Positions 51,610 through 62,989 of a stretch of DNA of 64,000 bases are shown in pieces (the stretch's first letter is position 1; each line of letters opens with the position of its first letter). Location of the stretch: assembly GCA_947383145.1 (NCBI GenBank), contig CANDCH010000009.1:28198-92197 (forward strand). The letters are read 5' to 3'. Source of the DNA: an uncultured bacterium (lineage in GTDB: Bacteria > Bacillota > Clostridia > Oscillospirales > Oscillospiraceae). Under the pieces are notes generated by a model. It was not told the origin of the DNA. It ran no database searches and saw nothing but the letters and a program-made list of their open reading frames with translations. The position numbers and the translations under genes are program-made.

Positions 51610-51966
51610 TTACGCCAGCTTCGCCTTGGCCATGTCGGTGAGCTGGGTGAAGGCGGCCTTGTCGTTGACGGCCAGCTCGGCCAGCATTTTGCGGTTGATC
51701 TCCACGCCGGCCAGCTTCAGGCCGTGCATAAAGGTGGAGTAGTTCATGCCGTTCATCTTGCACCCGGCGCTGATGCGGGCGATCCACAGCTGGCGGAAGT
51801 CGCGCTTCTTCAGGCGGCGGCCCACGTAGGCGTACTGCAGGGACTTCATCACCTGCTCGTTGGCCATTTTGAAGTGCTTGCTCTTGGCGCCCCAATAGCC
51901 CTTGGCCAGCTTGAGGACCTTATTCCTTCTCTTGCGCGTCATCATCGCGCCCTTGACTCGTGCCAT
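51610..51966 (-). CDS. rplT: 50S ribosomal protein L20
   Basis: 118 residues. The basic start [24 protein letters not shown], cut here for length, and the later [19 protein letters not shown] are typical. L20 is needed for early 50S assembly and in Firmicutes represses this operon by binding its leader. A GC-rich stretch similar to the dispersed repeats follows the stop. Confidence 0.96.
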   Translation of the reverse strand: MARVKGAMMTRKRRNKVLKLAKGYWGAKSKHFKMANEQVMKSLQYAYVGRRLKKRDFRQLWIARISAGCKMNGMNYSTFMHGLKLAGVEINRKMLAELAVNDKAAFTQLTDMAKAKLA

Positions 51967-52010
51967 TGTTGTTCAGCCTCCTGTATTGAGTGAAATTGTG
52001 ATGTTGCTTC

Positions 52011-52214
52011 TTATTTGTAGGGCACCATGCGCTTGATGGTGGCCGCGTTGGTCACGTCGGCGTAGCCGCCCTTGCGGAGGCCTCTCTTGAGCTTGCGGGT
52101 CTTGCCGTGGCCGTTGAGCAGGTGGCTCTTGTTGGCGTGGGCGCGCTTGACCTTTCCGTTCTTGGTCAAATTGAAACGCTTCTTAGCGCCGCTGTGGGTT
52201 TTCACTTTAGGCAT
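52011..52214 (-). CDS. rpmI: 50S ribosomal protein L35
   Basis: 67 residues: [20 protein letters not shown], then [20 protein letters not shown], the L35 pattern, all basic. Starts after AAAGGAGACAACC. Between infC and rpmI lies a 181-base insert of repeat type. Confidence 0.95.
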   Translation of the reverse strand: MPKVKTHSGAKKRFNLTKNGKVKRAHANKSHLLNGHGKTRKLKRGLRKGGYADVTNAATIKRMVPYK

Positions 52215-52395
52215 GGCGGTTGTCTCCTTTTCGTAGTTGAGTTAAATGGATTCGTGCTGCTCAGCGCTTCGCTGTTGTCACGCTGCGCCTGTTCGCGGCG
52301 CGCGGCTTCGCTCCGCCTCGGGCAAAACCCGGCCCTATTGCATGGGCCTTGGGCTTTTACCCTCGCTTCGCTCCATCCGCGCTGCTCACGACGGC
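52215..52395. repeat. GC-rich insert between rpmI and infC flanked by a 16-bp direct repeat
   Basis: TCAGCGCTTCGCTGTT occurs at 52261-52276 and again at 52396-52411, where it covers the infC stop codon. Between them a long imperfect hairpin (around GGGCAAAACCCGGCCC and its partner) can form. The segment 52261-52291 resembles 31841-31867 in reverse. Confidence 0.6.
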
Positions 52396-52923
52396 TCAGC
52401 GCTTCGCTGTTTTCGCGGACAGGAAGATGCTCATGTGCCGGCCCTCCAGCTTGGGCTCCTTGTCCAGCACGGCCAGCTCGCCGCACTGCGCGGCAAAGTC
52501 CAGCAACAGCTTCCGCCCGATGTCGGTGTGGGCCATCTCCCGGCCCCGGAACCGAACGGTGACCTTCACCCGGTTGCCCTCCGCCAGAAACTTCTGGGCG
52601 TTGCGCAGCTTGGTGTTGAAGTCGCCGATGTCGATGCCGGGGGACATCCGCACCTCCTTGATTTCCACCACGTGCTGGTTCTTCTTGGCCTCCTTTTCCC
52701 GCTTGGCCTGCTCAAAGCGGTACTTGCCGTAGTCCATGAGCTTGCACACGGGGGGGACGGCGGTGGGGGAGATTTTGACCAGGTCCAGCCCGGCCTCGTC
52801 GGCGCGGGCCTGAGCCTCCCGGGCGGACATGACGCCCAGCTGGGCGCCGTCGGCGCCGATGAGCCGCACCTCCCGGTCGCGGATCTCCTCGTTGATCTGA
52901 TGAGCCGTATTAGCTATGGTCAC
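52396..52923 (-). CDS. infC: Translation initiation factor IF-3
   Basis: About 175 residues. The N-domain reads HQINEEIRDREVRLIGADG, then the linker and C-domain with RKLLLDFAAQCG. The last residues SAKTAKR are encoded by the repeat TCAGCGCTTCGCTGTT. The start is unusual: GTG at 52923 stands only 3 bases from GGAGG, whereas ATA at 52917 stands 9 bases away and would give MANTAHQINEE, aligning well with other IF-3 proteins. infC genes are known for rare start codons (AUU) that allow self-control. I give the GTG coordinate. Confidence 0.93.
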   Translation of the reverse strand: MTIANTAHQINEEIRDREVRLIGADGAQLGVMSAREAQARADEAGLDLVKISPTAVPPVCKLMDYGKYRFEQAKREKEAKKNQHVVEIKEVRMSPGIDIGDFNTKLRNAQKFLAEGNRVKVTVRFRGREMAHTDIGRKLLLDFAAQCGELAVLDKEPKLEGRHMSIFLSAKTAKR

Positions 52924-52934
52924 GCACCTCCAAA

Positions 52935-53040
52935 AACGAAAAATAAAATACGCGGATGCACAAAGGCCCCCGCGTCCATAACGAAGCCCGCACGCAGACC
53001 GTGCGGAATTCCCCATGATTAACCCCTTCGCCCGCGGCGG
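52935..53040 (-). promoter_or_regulatory. infC leader with antiterminator/terminator-like hairpins
   Basis: On the minus strand a hairpin CCGCAC/GTGCGG (52988-53006) is followed by ACGCGG/CCGCGT (52950-52975) and then TTTTATTTTT. Long leaders with an L20-controlled terminator precede infC-rpmI-rplT in Firmicutes (L20 leader). This one has the right position and shape, but pairing between distant parts was not computed. Confidence 0.55.
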
Positions 53041-53084
53041 GAGGTGAGGACGGCGGCGCCATTCCTGCTTCCTTTTGCCCAAAC

Positions 53085-53113
53085 ATCATACCAGATAGGG
53101 GATGGTTTGTCAA
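53085..53113 (-). promoter_or_regulatory. Promoter of infC-rpmI-rplT
   Basis: On the minus strand TTGACA (53108-53113), a 17-base spacer and TATGAT (53085-53090). The leader to the start codon is about 155 bases. Confidence 0.88.
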
Positions 53114-53175
53114 CAGCTTTTTTTCCGCAGGAAGATGTGGTATGATGGAGAAAAACCGCGAAAGGGGGCCCTGCC

Positions 53176-56100
53176 ATGCTGACGCTGCTGTACGCCCGGG
53201 CGGGCCGGGACATCCGGGGAGAGCTGCTGGAGCGGATGGGCCGGTCCCAGGCCCGCCGCCGTCTGCTGCTTGTGCCCGAGCAGTTTTCCCACGAGAGCGA
53301 GCGGGCCATGTGCGCCGCCCTGGGGGGCGGGGCGTCCATGACCTGCGAGGTGCTGTCCTTCACCCGGCTGGCGGGACGGCTCACCGACGCCGCCGGGGGC
53401 GGGGCCGCCCCCATGCTGGACGCCGGGGGGCGGATGCTGCTGATGTACGCCGCCCTGCGGCAGGTGTCCGACGCGCTGTCCGCCTACCGGGCACCCTCCC
53501 GAAAGCCCGCCTTTCTCACCGGCCTTTTGGCCACGGTGGACGAGTGCCGCTCCTACCGGGTGGAGCCGGAGGCCCTCATGGCCGCCGGGGAGGAGCTGGG
53601 GGGCCGGCAGGGGGACAAACTCAGGGACCTGGGGCTGATCTACGCCGCCTACCGGGCGCTGGAGGCGGGGGGGCGCGCCGACCCCCGGGGGCGGCTGGAC
53701 CGGCTGGCCCGCCAGCTGGAGGACACCCGCTGGGGGGCGGGGATGGCGTTCTATGTCTACGGCTTCACCGACTTCACCCCCCAGGAGGAACGGGTGCTGT
53801 CCGCCCTCATGGCCCAGGGGGAGCTCACCGCCGCCCTGGTGTGCGGCGGGAGGGACGACCCCTCGGGCATCTTTGAGCCCGCCCTCCGGGCCGCCCGGCG
53901 GCTGGCGCGGCTGGCCGGGGAGAACGGCGTTCCCGTCCGGGAGGAGGTTCTGGAGCGTCCCCTGCCCCGTTGTCCCTCCCTGGCCTTTCTGGAGCGGAAC
54001 CTGTTCGGGCCCGCGCCGGAGAAGCCCTGGACCGGGGCGTGCGCCGCCGTCCGGGTCCGGTGCTCCGACCCCCGGCAGGAGGCGGAGTGGTGCGCCGCCG
54101 AGATTCTGCGCCTGCTGCGGGAGGAGGGCTACCGCTGCCGGGACATCGCCGTGTGCGCCCGCCGGATGGACGGATACGGCGAGCTCATCGACAGCGTATT
54201 CGCCCGGTACGGGGTGCCGGTGTTCCGCTCCGCCATGGAGGACGTGCTGGAAAAGCCGGTGCTGGCCCTGGTGACCTCCGCCCTGGCGGCTGCGGGGTCG
54301 GACTACCCCTATGAGGAGCTGTTCCGCTACCTGAAGACCGGGCTGACGGGGATTACCGGCGAGGAGCGGGACCTCCTGGAAAATTATGTCCTCACCTGGG
54401 ATCTGAAGGGCTCCGCCTGGACCCGGAAAAAGCCCTGGGACATGCACCCCGGGGGCTATGGCCGGGAGTTTTCCGAGGAGGACAGGGCCCTGGTGGAGCG
54501 GCTGGACGCCCTGCGCCGCCGGGTGATCGCCCCCCTGGAGGCCCTGCGGAGGGGGGAGGACAAGACGGGAAAGGGCCGCGCCCTGGCCCTGTACCGGCTG
54601 CTGGAGGACATCGGCCTGCCGGAGCGGCTGGCCCTGCGGGCGGACAGCCTGGACCGGCGGGGGGACCGCACCGCCGCCGCCCAGCACCGCCAGCTGTGGG
54701 ACATCCTGACGGGGGGGCTGGAGCAGTGCGCCCTGCTGCTGGCGGACAGGGAGCTGGAGCTGGACGAGTTCTCCCGGCTGTTCTCCCTGGTGCTCAGCCA
54801 GTACGACGTGGGGGCCATCCCCGTGTCCCTGGACGCGGTGGCGGTGGGGGAGGCCCCCCGCATGGCCCACAAGGAGGTCAAGGCGCTGTTCCTGCTGGGG
54901 GCGGACAGCAATTCCATCCCCGACTGCGCCCCGTCGCCGGGGCTGTTCAGCGATCAGGACCGGGACGCGCTGGCCGCGCTGGAGGTGGAGCTGGCCCCCC
55001 GGCAGGAGGACAAGCTCCGCCGGGAGCTGACCATCGCCTACGAGACCTGTTGCCGCCCGTCGGACCGGCTGTACGTCAGCTTTTCTGCCGGTGAGGACCG
55101 CGGCCCCTGCTTTTTGTGGGAGCGGCTGGGCCTGCTGTTCCCGGAGGAGCCGGTGCGGGACGGCGGGGACCCCCTGGCCCGGCTGTCCGCCCCGGACGCG
55201 GCCCTGGAGCTGGCGGGCCGGGACCCCCGGGTGGCGGACGCCCTGGGGAGGGTCCCCGGGCTGACGGCGCGGGTGGACCGGGTGCGGAGCGCGGCGGATT
55301 GGCGGCGGGGGCGGCTGTCCCGGCCCGCGGTGGACGCCCTGTTTGGGCCGGTGGTGCCCATGTCCGCCACCAGGCTGGACCTGGTGAACTCCTGCCATTT
55401 CAGCTATTTCCTCCGTTTCGGCCTGCGGGCGGAGCCCCGCCGGCGGGCGGCCTTCCGCCCGTCGGACTACGGCACCTTTGTCCACGCCGTGCTGGAGGAC
55501 GCCCTGCGGGCGGCCCGGGCGGCGGGCGTTTCCCTGGACGACGGGGAGGGGGTGGACCGGCTGGCCCGGGAGGCGGCGGACCGCTATGAGCGGGAGGCGC
55601 TCTCCGGCCTGGAGGAGGAGCCCGCCCGGTTCCGGTATCTGTTCGGCCGGATGCGGGAGGCGGCGCTGGCGGTGGCCCGGAGCGTGTGCGCCGAGCTGGC
55701 CGCCTCCGACTTCACCCCCGCCGCCTTCGAGCTGGGCTTCGGCCCCGGCAGGGAGCTGCCTCCGGTGGAGGTGGAGCGGGGGGTGCGCCTGCGGCTCACC
55801 GGCTATGTGGACCGGGTGGACCAGTGGCTGCACCAGGGAAAGCGCTATCTGCGGGTGGTGGATTACAAGACGGGCAAAAAGAGCTTCGACTTCGCCGACG
55901 TGGAGGACGGCCGGGGGCTTCAGATGCTGCTGTACCTCTTCGCCCTCAGCCGGGAGGGGGAGCGGGTGCTGGGCCCAGGGGAAATTGTCCCCGCCGGGGC
56001 GCTGTATGTCCCCGCCCGGACGCCGCTGGTGGACGGCGAGCGGGGAATGACGGACGGAGAGGTTCAGGCGGCCCGGGACCGGCTGCTGCGCCGCCAGGGG

Positions 56101-56469
56101 CTGGTGCTGAACGACGGGCCGGTGCTGGCCGCCATGGAGCGGGCCCAGGGCGGGGAGTACCGCTTTCTGCCGGTGGGCGCGGGGCGGGGCGGGGCGGACT
56201 GTCTGGCCACGGGGGAGCAGATGGACGCCCTGGACCGGTACATCACCGCCGCCCTGGCCTCCGCCGCCGGGGAGCTGGCGGCGGGCAACATCGACGCCGA
56301 CCCCTATTGGCGGGGGGCGGACCAAACCCCCTGCCGCTGGTGCGAGTACCGGGCGGCCTGCCACTTTGAGGAGGACTGCGGGGACCGGCGGCGGTTCCGG
56401 CGGGGAATCAAGGCGGCGGAGTTCTGGGAGTGGATGGAGAAACGGGAGGAGGATGAGCATGGCCGTTGA
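53176..56469 (+). CDS. addB: ATP-dependent helicase/nuclease subunit B
   Basis: 1097 residues. AddB pairs with AddA to resect double-strand breaks. The start MLTLLYARAGRDIRGELLE follows GAAAGGGGG. LLLVPEQFSHESERAM is the degenerate N-terminal ATP region. The nuclease motif is VVDYKTGKKS (Asp896). The iron-sulfur cluster cysteines are present: Cys740 in LVNSCHFSYF and CRWCEYRAAC (1053, 1056, 1062), as in B. subtilis AddB. It overlaps addA by 11 bases. Confidence 0.95.
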   Translation: MLTLLYARAGRDIRGELLERMGRSQARRRLLLVPEQFSHESERAMCAALGGGASMTCEVLSFTRLAGRLTDAAGGGAAPMLDAGGRMLLMYAALRQVSDALSAYRAPSRKPAFLTGLLATVDECRSYRVEPEALMAAGEELGGRQGDKLRDLGLIYAAYRALEAGGRADPRGRLDRLARQLEDTRWGAGMAFYVYGFTDFTPQEERVLSALMAQGELTAALVCGGRDDPSGIFEPALRAARRLARLAGENGVPVREEVLERPLPRCPSLAFLERNLFGPAPEKPWTGACAAVRVRCSDPRQEAEWCAAEILRLLREEGYRCRDIAVCARRMDGYGELIDSVFARYGVPVFRSAMEDVLEKPVLALVTSALAAAGSDYPYEELFRYLKTGLTGITGEERDLLENYVLTWDLKGSAWTRKKPWDMHPGGYGREFSEEDRALVERLDALRRRVIAPLEALRRGEDKTGKGRALALYRLLEDIGLPERLALRADSLDRRGDRTAAAQHRQLWDILTGGLEQCALLLADRELELDEFSRLFSLVLSQYDVGAIPVSLDAVAVGEAPRMAHKEVKALFLLGADSNSIPDCAPSPGLFSDQDRDALAALEVELAPRQEDKLRRELTIAYETCCRPSDRLYVSFSAGEDRGPCFLWERLGLLFPEEPVRDGGDPLARLSAPDAALELAGRDPRVADALGRVPGLTARVDRVRSAADWRRGRLSRPAVDALFGPVVPMSATRLDLVNSCHFSYFLRFGLRAEPRRRAAFRPSDYGTFVHAVLEDALRAARAAGVSLDDGEGVDRLAREAADRYEREALSGLEEEPARFRYLFGRMREAALAVARSVCAELAASDFTPAAFELGFGPGRELPPVEVERGVRLRLTGYVDRVDQWLHQGKRYLRVVDYKTGKKSFDFADVEDGRGLQMLLYLFALSREGERVLGPGEIVPAGALYVPARTPLVDGERGMTDGEVQAARDRLLRRQGLVLNDGPVLAAMERAQGGEYRFLPVGAGRGGADCLATGEQMDALDRYITAALASAAGELAAGNIDADPYWRGADQTPCRWCEYRAACHFEEDCGDRRRFRRGIKAAEFWEWMEKREEDEHGR

Positions 56470-59400
56470 GCTGACCAGGGAGCAGCGGGCCGCCGTGGAA
56501 AACCGGGGGGGAGACCTGCTGGTGTCCGCCGCCGCGGGGTCGGGCAAGACCAGGGTGCTGGTGGAGCGGCTGATGGGCTATGTGGAGCAGGGGGAGGACA
56601 TCGACCGCTTTCTGGTCATCACCTTCACCAACGCCGCCGCCGGCCAGCTGCGGGACCGCATCGCCGCCGCCATCCACGGGCGGCTGGCCCTGAGGCCGGG
56701 GGACCGCCACCTGCGGCGGAACGCCGCCCTGGTGTATAAGGCCCCCATCTGCACCATCGACGCCTTCTGCCTGGACCTGCTGCGGCAGTGGGGCCATCTG
56801 GCGGACCTGGACCCGGACTTCCGCCTGTGCGACGAGGCCGAGGGGGAGGAGCTGCGCCGCCGGGCCCTGGAGGAGGTGCTGGAGGAGGGGTACGCCCGGA
56901 TCGAGCGCGACGCCCCCTTCGCCGCCCTGGCGGACGCCCTGGCGGGAGAGCGGGACGACCAGACCCTGGAGGACGTGATTCTGGACGTGCACCGCCGGGT
57001 GCAGGCCCAGCCGGACCCGGCGGGGTGGCTGCTGGCGCGGCGGCGGGACTTCGTTTTCCCGGACGGCGCGGGGCCGGAGGACACCCCCTGGGGCCGCGCC
57101 CTGCTGGACGACGGCCGGGAGCTGGCGGACCACTGGCTGGAGGCCATGACCGCCCTGCGGGACGAGATCGCCGGGGACGGCCTGCTGGACAAAAACTACG
57201 GCCCCACCCTGGAGGAGACCATCGGGGGCCTGGAGCGGCTGCGGGACGGGCTCCGGGCGGGGTGGGACGCCGCCGCGGCCTGTTTTCCCGTCCCCTTTCC
57301 CCGGCCCGGGACCAAGCGGGGGGAGCACGACCCGGGGCTGAAGGCCCGGATGACCGCCCAGCGGGACCTGTGCAAGGCCCAGCTGAAAACCCTGGGGGAG
57401 CGCTTTGACGTGGGGGCGGAGCAGGCCATGGACGACCTGCGGGCAGTGGGGCCCGCCATGACCGCCCTGCTGGAGACGGCGGCCCGGTTTGACGCCGCCT
57501 TTACCCGCCTGAAGCGGCGGCGGAGCCTCATCGATTTTGCCGACGGGGAGCACCTGGCGGTGCGGCTGCTCACCGAAGAGGGCGGCGCCCCCTCCGCCCT
57601 GGCCGCGGACGTGGGCAGGCAGTTCCGGGAGATCATGGTGGACGAGTATCAGGACACCAACGCCGTTCAGAACGCCATTTTCGGGGCGCTGGCGGCGGGG
57701 GGCGGGAACCTCTTCATGGTGGGGGACGTGAAGCAGTCCATCTACCGCTTCCGGCTGGCGGAGCCCGGCATCTTCCTGGACAAGTACCGCCGCTGGCCCT
57801 TGGCGGAGGACGCCGCCCCCGGCCAGGGGCGCAAGCTGCTGCTGTCGGCCAACTTCCGCTCCCGGCCGGAGGTGCTGGACGGGGTCAACTTCATCTTTCG
57901 GAACGTGATGACCCGGGCCGCCGGAGAGCTGGACTACACCCAGGCGGAGGCCCTGCGGCCCGGCCGGGAGGACCTGCTCCCCGACCCCCGGTACTGCGTG
58001 GAGCTGAACTGTGTGGACCTGTCCGGCGGGGAGGACGGGGAGGAGCGGGCGGACAAGGACCTGACGGCCGCCCGGGCCGCCGCCCGCCGCGTCCGGGAGC
58101 TGCTGGACGGCGGCCTGCCCGTGGGGGAGCGCCCCATCCGTCCGGAGGACATTGTGATCCTTCTGCGCTCGCCGGGGCCGGTACTGCGGCACTACGCCGC
58201 CGCCCTGGGGGAGCTGTCCATCCCCTGGTCGGCGGAGGGCGGGGAGGAGTTCTTCGGGACCACCGAGATCTCGGCGACCATCGCCCTCCTGCAGGCGGCG
58301 GACAATCCCCGGCAGGACGTGCCCCTGCTGGCGGCGCTGCGCTCGCCGCTGTTCGGCTTCACGCCGGACCGGCTGGCCCGGCTCCGGGCCCAGGGGGAGG
58401 GCACGGTGTACCAGTGCCTGACCGCCGGGGCGGAGCGGGGGGAGGAGGACTGCGCCCGGTTCCTGTCCCTGCTGGACGAACTGCGGGAGCTGGCGGCGGA
58501 GGAGAGCAGCCACCGGCTGCTGTGGCACATCTACGGCAGGCTGGACGTGCCCGCCGTGTTCGCCGCCATGCCCGGCGGGGACCGGCGGCGGGCCAACCTG
58601 ATGGCGCTTTACGACGAGGCGGCCCGCTTTGAGAGCGGCGGGCACCGGGGGCTGATGGCCTTCCTGCTCCACCTGAGCCGGATGGCGGAGAACGGCCTGT
58701 CCGTCCCCGTGCCGGGGAGCGGGACGGGAGGGGTGCGCATCCTGTCCATCCACCGCTCCAAGGGGCTGGAGTTCCCGGTGGTGCTGGTGTGCGGCCTGGA
58801 CCGGCAGTTCAACGAGGCCGACACAAAATCCACCGTCCTGTTCCACCCGGAGCTGGGCCTGGGGCCCAAGCGGGTGGACCGGGCGCGGGGGCTGCGGTAC
58901 ACCACCGTTGCCCGGGACGCCGCGGCGCTGCGGCTCCGGCGGGAACTGCGGGCGGAGGAGATGCGGCTGCTCTACGTGGCCATGACCCGGGCGGAGCACA
59001 AGCTGATTTTGTTTGCCGCCGTCAACGGGCGGGGGGGAAGCCTGTCCGCCCTGGCGGGGCAGGCCCAGTGCCCTCCGCCCCCCCGGCAGATGGGGGCGGC
59101 CCGGTCCATGGCGGAGTGGGTGCTCATCCCGGCGCTGTGCCGCCGGGACAGCGGCCCTCTCTGGGCGGACCTGGACGCGCCCCGTCCCGATCCCCCGGCG
59201 GAGGAGGGCTTTCCCTGGAATATCCGCCTGCTGCCCGGAGCGGAGCTTCAGCGGCCCCAGGGCCTGGGGGGCGGGGCGGCGGAGACCCCTGCCGCCTCCC
59301 TGCCCGACGGGCTGGAGGAGGCGCTGGGCTGGCGGTATCCCCACGGGGCCTGCGCCGCCATCCCCTCCAAGCTCACCGCCACCCAGCTCAAGGGCCGGGA

Positions 59401-60013
59401 AAAGGACGCGGAGGCGGCGGAGAACGCCGTGGAGCTGCGCCCCGAGCCCGTCCGGGCCGCCCGCCTGCGGGCCCCGGCGTTCGAGGGGGAGCGCCCCCTC
59501 ACCCCCGCCCAGCGGGGCACCGCCCTCCACATGGTGATGCAGTACCTGGACTACGGCCGCGCCGGCAGCTTCGGGGAGATCGCGGACGAGGTCACCCGGC
59601 TGGTGGACGGGCAGTACATCACGCCCCAACAGGGGAACGCCGTCAACCCGGCGGACATTCTGGCCTTTTTCCGATCGGAGCTGGGCGGGCGGCTGCGCCG
59701 GTCGGGCCGGGTGGAGCGGGAGTTCAAATTTTCCCTTCTGGTCCCGGCGGCGGACTACTACCCTCAGGCGGGGCCGGGGGAGGAGGTCCTGCTCCAGGGC
59801 GTGGTGGACTGCTGGTTCGTGGAGGAGGACGGGACCATCACCGTGGTGGACTTCAAGACCGACCGGGTGGGGGAGGACGAGGCGCGCCGCCGCGCCCTGG
59901 ACTACCGCCCCCAGCTGGACGCCTACACCCGGGCGCTGTCCCGGGCGTCGGGGCTGGCCGTGGGCCGCCGGTGCCTGTGGTTTTTCAGCATAGGCCGGGC
60001 GGTGGAGCTTTAA
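56459..60013 (+). CDS. addA: ATP-dependent helicase/nuclease subunit A
   Basis: 1184 residues from the ATG at 56459 ([14 protein letters not shown]), after GGGAGGAGGATG; an ATG two codons earlier is too close to the site. Walker A is [16 protein letters not shown] (about 21-36), followed by the UvrD-like motifs [60 protein letters not shown]-like [14 protein letters not shown] and [13 protein letters not shown]. The C-terminal RecB-type nuclease carries [11 protein letters not shown]. Partner of AddB. Confidence 0.95.
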   Translation: MAVELTREQRAAVENRGGDLLVSAAAGSGKTRVLVERLMGYVEQGEDIDRFLVITFTNAAAGQLRDRIAAAIHGRLALRPGDRHLRRNAALVYKAPICTIDAFCLDLLRQWGHLADLDPDFRLCDEAEGEELRRRALEEVLEEGYARIERDAPFAALADALAGERDDQTLEDVILDVHRRVQAQPDPAGWLLARRRDFVFPDGAGPEDTPWGRALLDDGRELADHWLEAMTALRDEIAGDGLLDKNYGPTLEETIGGLERLRDGLRAGWDAAAACFPVPFPRPGTKRGEHDPGLKARMTAQRDLCKAQLKTLGERFDVGAEQAMDDLRAVGPAMTALLETAARFDAAFTRLKRRRSLIDFADGEHLAVRLLTEEGGAPSALAADVGRQFREIMVDEYQDTNAVQNAIFGALAAGGGNLFMVGDVKQSIYRFRLAEPGIFLDKYRRWPLAEDAAPGQGRKLLLSANFRSRPEVLDGVNFIFRNVMTRAAGELDYTQAEALRPGREDLLPDPRYCVELNCVDLSGGEDGEERADKDLTAARAAARRVRELLDGGLPVGERPIRPEDIVILLRSPGPVLRHYAAALGELSIPWSAEGGEEFFGTTEISATIALLQAADNPRQDVPLLAALRSPLFGFTPDRLARLRAQGEGTVYQCLTAGAERGEEDCARFLSLLDELRELAAEESSHRLLWHIYGRLDVPAVFAAMPGGDRRRANLMALYDEAARFESGGHRGLMAFLLHLSRMAENGLSVPVPGSGTGGVRILSIHRSKGLEFPVVLVCGLDRQFNEADTKSTVLFHPELGLGPKRVDRARGLRYTTVARDAAALRLRRELRAEEMRLLYVAMTRAEHKLILFAAVNGRGGSLSALAGQAQCPPPPRQMGAARSMAEWVLIPALCRRDSGPLWADLDAPRPDPPAEEGFPWNIRLLPGAELQRPQGLGGGAAETPAASLPDGLEEALGWRYPHGACAAIPSKLTATQLKGREKDAEAAENAVELRPEPVRAARLRAPAFEGERPLTPAQRGTALHMVMQYLDYGRAGSFGEIADEVTRLVDGQYITPQQGNAVNPADILAFFRSELGGRLRRSGRVEREFKFSLLVPAADYYPQAGPGEEVLLQGVVDCWFVEEDGTITVVDFKTDRVGEDEARRRALDYRPQLDAYTRALSRASGLAVGRRCLWFFSIGRAVEL

Positions 60014-60047
60014 CCCGGGAAAAGATGCACAAATTTCAAAAAAGCAC

Positions 60048-60076
60048 TTGCAATTTTTCCGCGTCCATGATATCAT
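60048..60076 (+). promoter_or_regulatory. Promoter of rpmE
   Basis: TTGCAA (60048-60053), a 17-base spacer and TATCAT (60071-60076), about 68 bases upstream of the start codon. Confidence 0.8.
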
Positions 60077-60143
60077 ACACCTTGCGTTTACAAGGAGCCC
60101 GTGGGCTCCCCGACTTTTGATGAGACAGAAAGAGGTGAATTCC

Positions 60144-60344
60144 ATGAAGGAAGGCATCCATCCCAACTATAAGCAGACCACCATTACGTGCGCCTGCGGC
60201 AACGTGATCGAGACTGGCTCGACCAAGAAGGACATCAAGGTGGAAGTCTGCTCCAAGTGTCACCCCTTCTACACCGGCAAGCAGAAGATGGTGGATACCG
60301 GCGGACGCGTCAGCCGCTTCAACAAGAAGTTCGGTTTGGGCTAA
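60144..60344 (+). CDS. rpmE: 50S ribosomal protein L31
   Basis: 66 residues: [20 protein letters not shown], then [20 protein letters not shown]. The CxC and CxxC pairs make this the zinc-binding type. AGAAAGAGGTGAATTCC precedes the ATG. It has its own promoter and terminator. Confidence 0.96.
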   Translation: MKEGIHPNYKQTTITCACGNVIETGSTKKDIKVEVCSKCHPFYTGKQKMVDTGGRVSRFNKKFGLG

Positions 60345-60360
60345 CCCTGTCAGTTCTAAG

Positions 60361-60399
60361 GACCCGTTGCAAGAGATTGCGGCGGGTCTTTCTCTTTTT
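60361..60399 (+). terminator. Terminator of rpmE
   Basis: GACCCGTTGCAA (60361-60372) pairs with TTGCGGCGGGTC (60377-60388) with two G-U pairs. TTTCTCTTTTT follows. Confidence 0.85.
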
Positions 60400-60445
60400 C
60401 CGCCCAGCGGCATATACTATATGAAAAAACAGGAGGTATCCCGCC

Positions 60446-60946
60446 ATGCTGCAAAAAGTTGATCTCAAGACCCTGGAGCTGAACCCGTTTTCCGCCGTCG
60501 GAGACCAGTGGATGCTCATCACCGCCGGAACCCCAGAGCGCTGCAACACCATGACCGCCTCCTGGGGCGGGCTGGGGGTGTTGTGGGGCGTGCCCATGGC
60601 CACCTGCTACATCCGTCCCCAGCGCTACACCAAAGAGTTTGTGGACGGGCACGAGTACTTCACCCTGTCCTTTTTCGGCGAAGCGTACCGCCCCCAGCTC
60701 AACCTGTGCGGCGCCAAAAGCGGCCGGGACGTGGACAAGGTGAAGGCGTGCGGCTTTACCGTGGCCGCCGGGGAGGGGGGCGCCCCTTATTTTGAGCAGG
60801 CGGACCTGGTGCTGGTGTGCCGCAAGCGGATGGCGGTGCCCATGGATCCCGCCCTCATGCCGGAGGATGTAAAGGCAAAATGGTATAAGGGCGATTGGCA
60901 CACCATGTACTGGGGAGAGATTGTGGAGGCGCTGGTGAGGGCGTGA
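60446..60946 (+). CDS. Flavin reductase-like, FMN-binding protein
   Basis: 166 residues. The FMN-binding split-barrel pattern is visible: LITAGTPERCNTMTASWGG, GVPMATCYIRPQRYTKEF and FTLSFFGEAYRPQLNLCG. Members reduce flavins or bind FMN in electron-transfer proteins of anaerobes. AACAGGAGGTATCCCGCC precedes the ATG. The next gene overlaps it by 4 bases, so the two probably work together. Confidence 0.85.
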   Translation: MLQKVDLKTLELNPFSAVGDQWMLITAGTPERCNTMTASWGGLGVLWGVPMATCYIRPQRYTKEFVDGHEYFTLSFFGEAYRPQLNLCGAKSGRDVDKVKACGFTVAAGEGGAPYFEQADLVLVCRKRMAVPMDPALMPEDVKAKWYKGDWHTMYWGEIVEALVRA

Positions 60947-61674
60947 GCGGCGTCAGAATTTACAACGCGGGGAGCAGGGTGATGAATACCTATGTCTACC
61001 CCGCCCCGGCGGGCTGGGTGATGGTGGACACCGGGTATGACGGCGGCCTGGCCGCTGTGAAACGGCGGTTAAAGCGGAAGGGCGTTGCGCTGTCCGAGCT
61101 CCGGTACGTCTTTTTGACCCACGCCCACGACGATCACGCGGGGTTTTTGAACGAGCTGCTGTCAAGCTGCCCCTGGATCAAGGTGATTGCCAGCGGGAAA
61201 GCCATTCCCACCCTGCTGCGGGGACAAAATTCCTTTGAGGGCGGGTGCGGCGGCTTCGGGGCCTTTGCTTTCTGCAAGTTTATGGGACTGCTGGGCAGGG
61301 GAAAGCACCTGTTTCCTGCCATTGACAGGCGGCATTTGGATCGCTTCCTTGAGATATCACCGCAAAACCAGGAGGATCTGGAGAAGCTGCTGGGAGGGAA
61401 AATTCTGACCACGCCGGGGCACACGGCAGACTCTATTTCTTTAAAGGTAGACGATATCGTTTTTTGCGGGGACGCCGCCATGAACGGTGTGCCAAGCTCC
61501 AAACGGGTCACCATCTGGATTGAGGACAAGGCGGAGTTTCAACGCTCATGGGATGTTCTGCTGGCGGAGCGGGCCAAGCTGATCTACCCCGCCCACGGAA
61601 AGCCCTTTGACCCCCATGATCTGGAAAAATACAAGGGCCGGATACCCAAGATAAGGCTTTACCCGCTGAAATAG
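60943..61674 (+). CDS. Metallo-beta-lactamase-fold hydrolase
   Basis: 243 residues; the GTG at 60943 overlaps the previous stop (GTGA). The metal motif is FLTHAHDDHAGFL (HxHxDH), with ILTTPGHTADSISL, FCGDAAMNG and IYPAHGKPF as the further His/Asp ligands. It belongs to the general MBL-fold hydrolases; substrate unknown. Composition is slightly less GC-rich than in its neighbours. Confidence 0.88.
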   Translation: MSGVRIYNAGSRVMNTYVYPAPAGWVMVDTGYDGGLAAVKRRLKRKGVALSELRYVFLTHAHDDHAGFLNELLSSCPWIKVIASGKAIPTLLRGQNSFEGGCGGFGAFAFCKFMGLLGRGKHLFPAIDRRHLDRFLEISPQNQEDLEKLLGGKILTTPGHTADSISLKVDDIVFCGDAAMNGVPSSKRVTIWIEDKAEFQRSWDVLLAERAKLIYPAHGKPFDPHDLEKYKGRIPKIRLYPLK

Positions 61675-61712
61675 CGCCCAAAGCGCAAAAGAAACGAGGT
61701 AATTCACCCCAT

Positions 61713-62975
<1,263 letters not shown>

Positions 62976-62989
62976 GGGAGGGCGCGGAT

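Noticed and set aside
53110-60166. Two frames of more than 1100 codons opposite addB and addA
   Set aside because: Same effect of high GC: stop codons are rare on the other strand. The proteins are rich in Pro, Gly, Gln and His and resemble nothing, while addB and addA have full family motifs.
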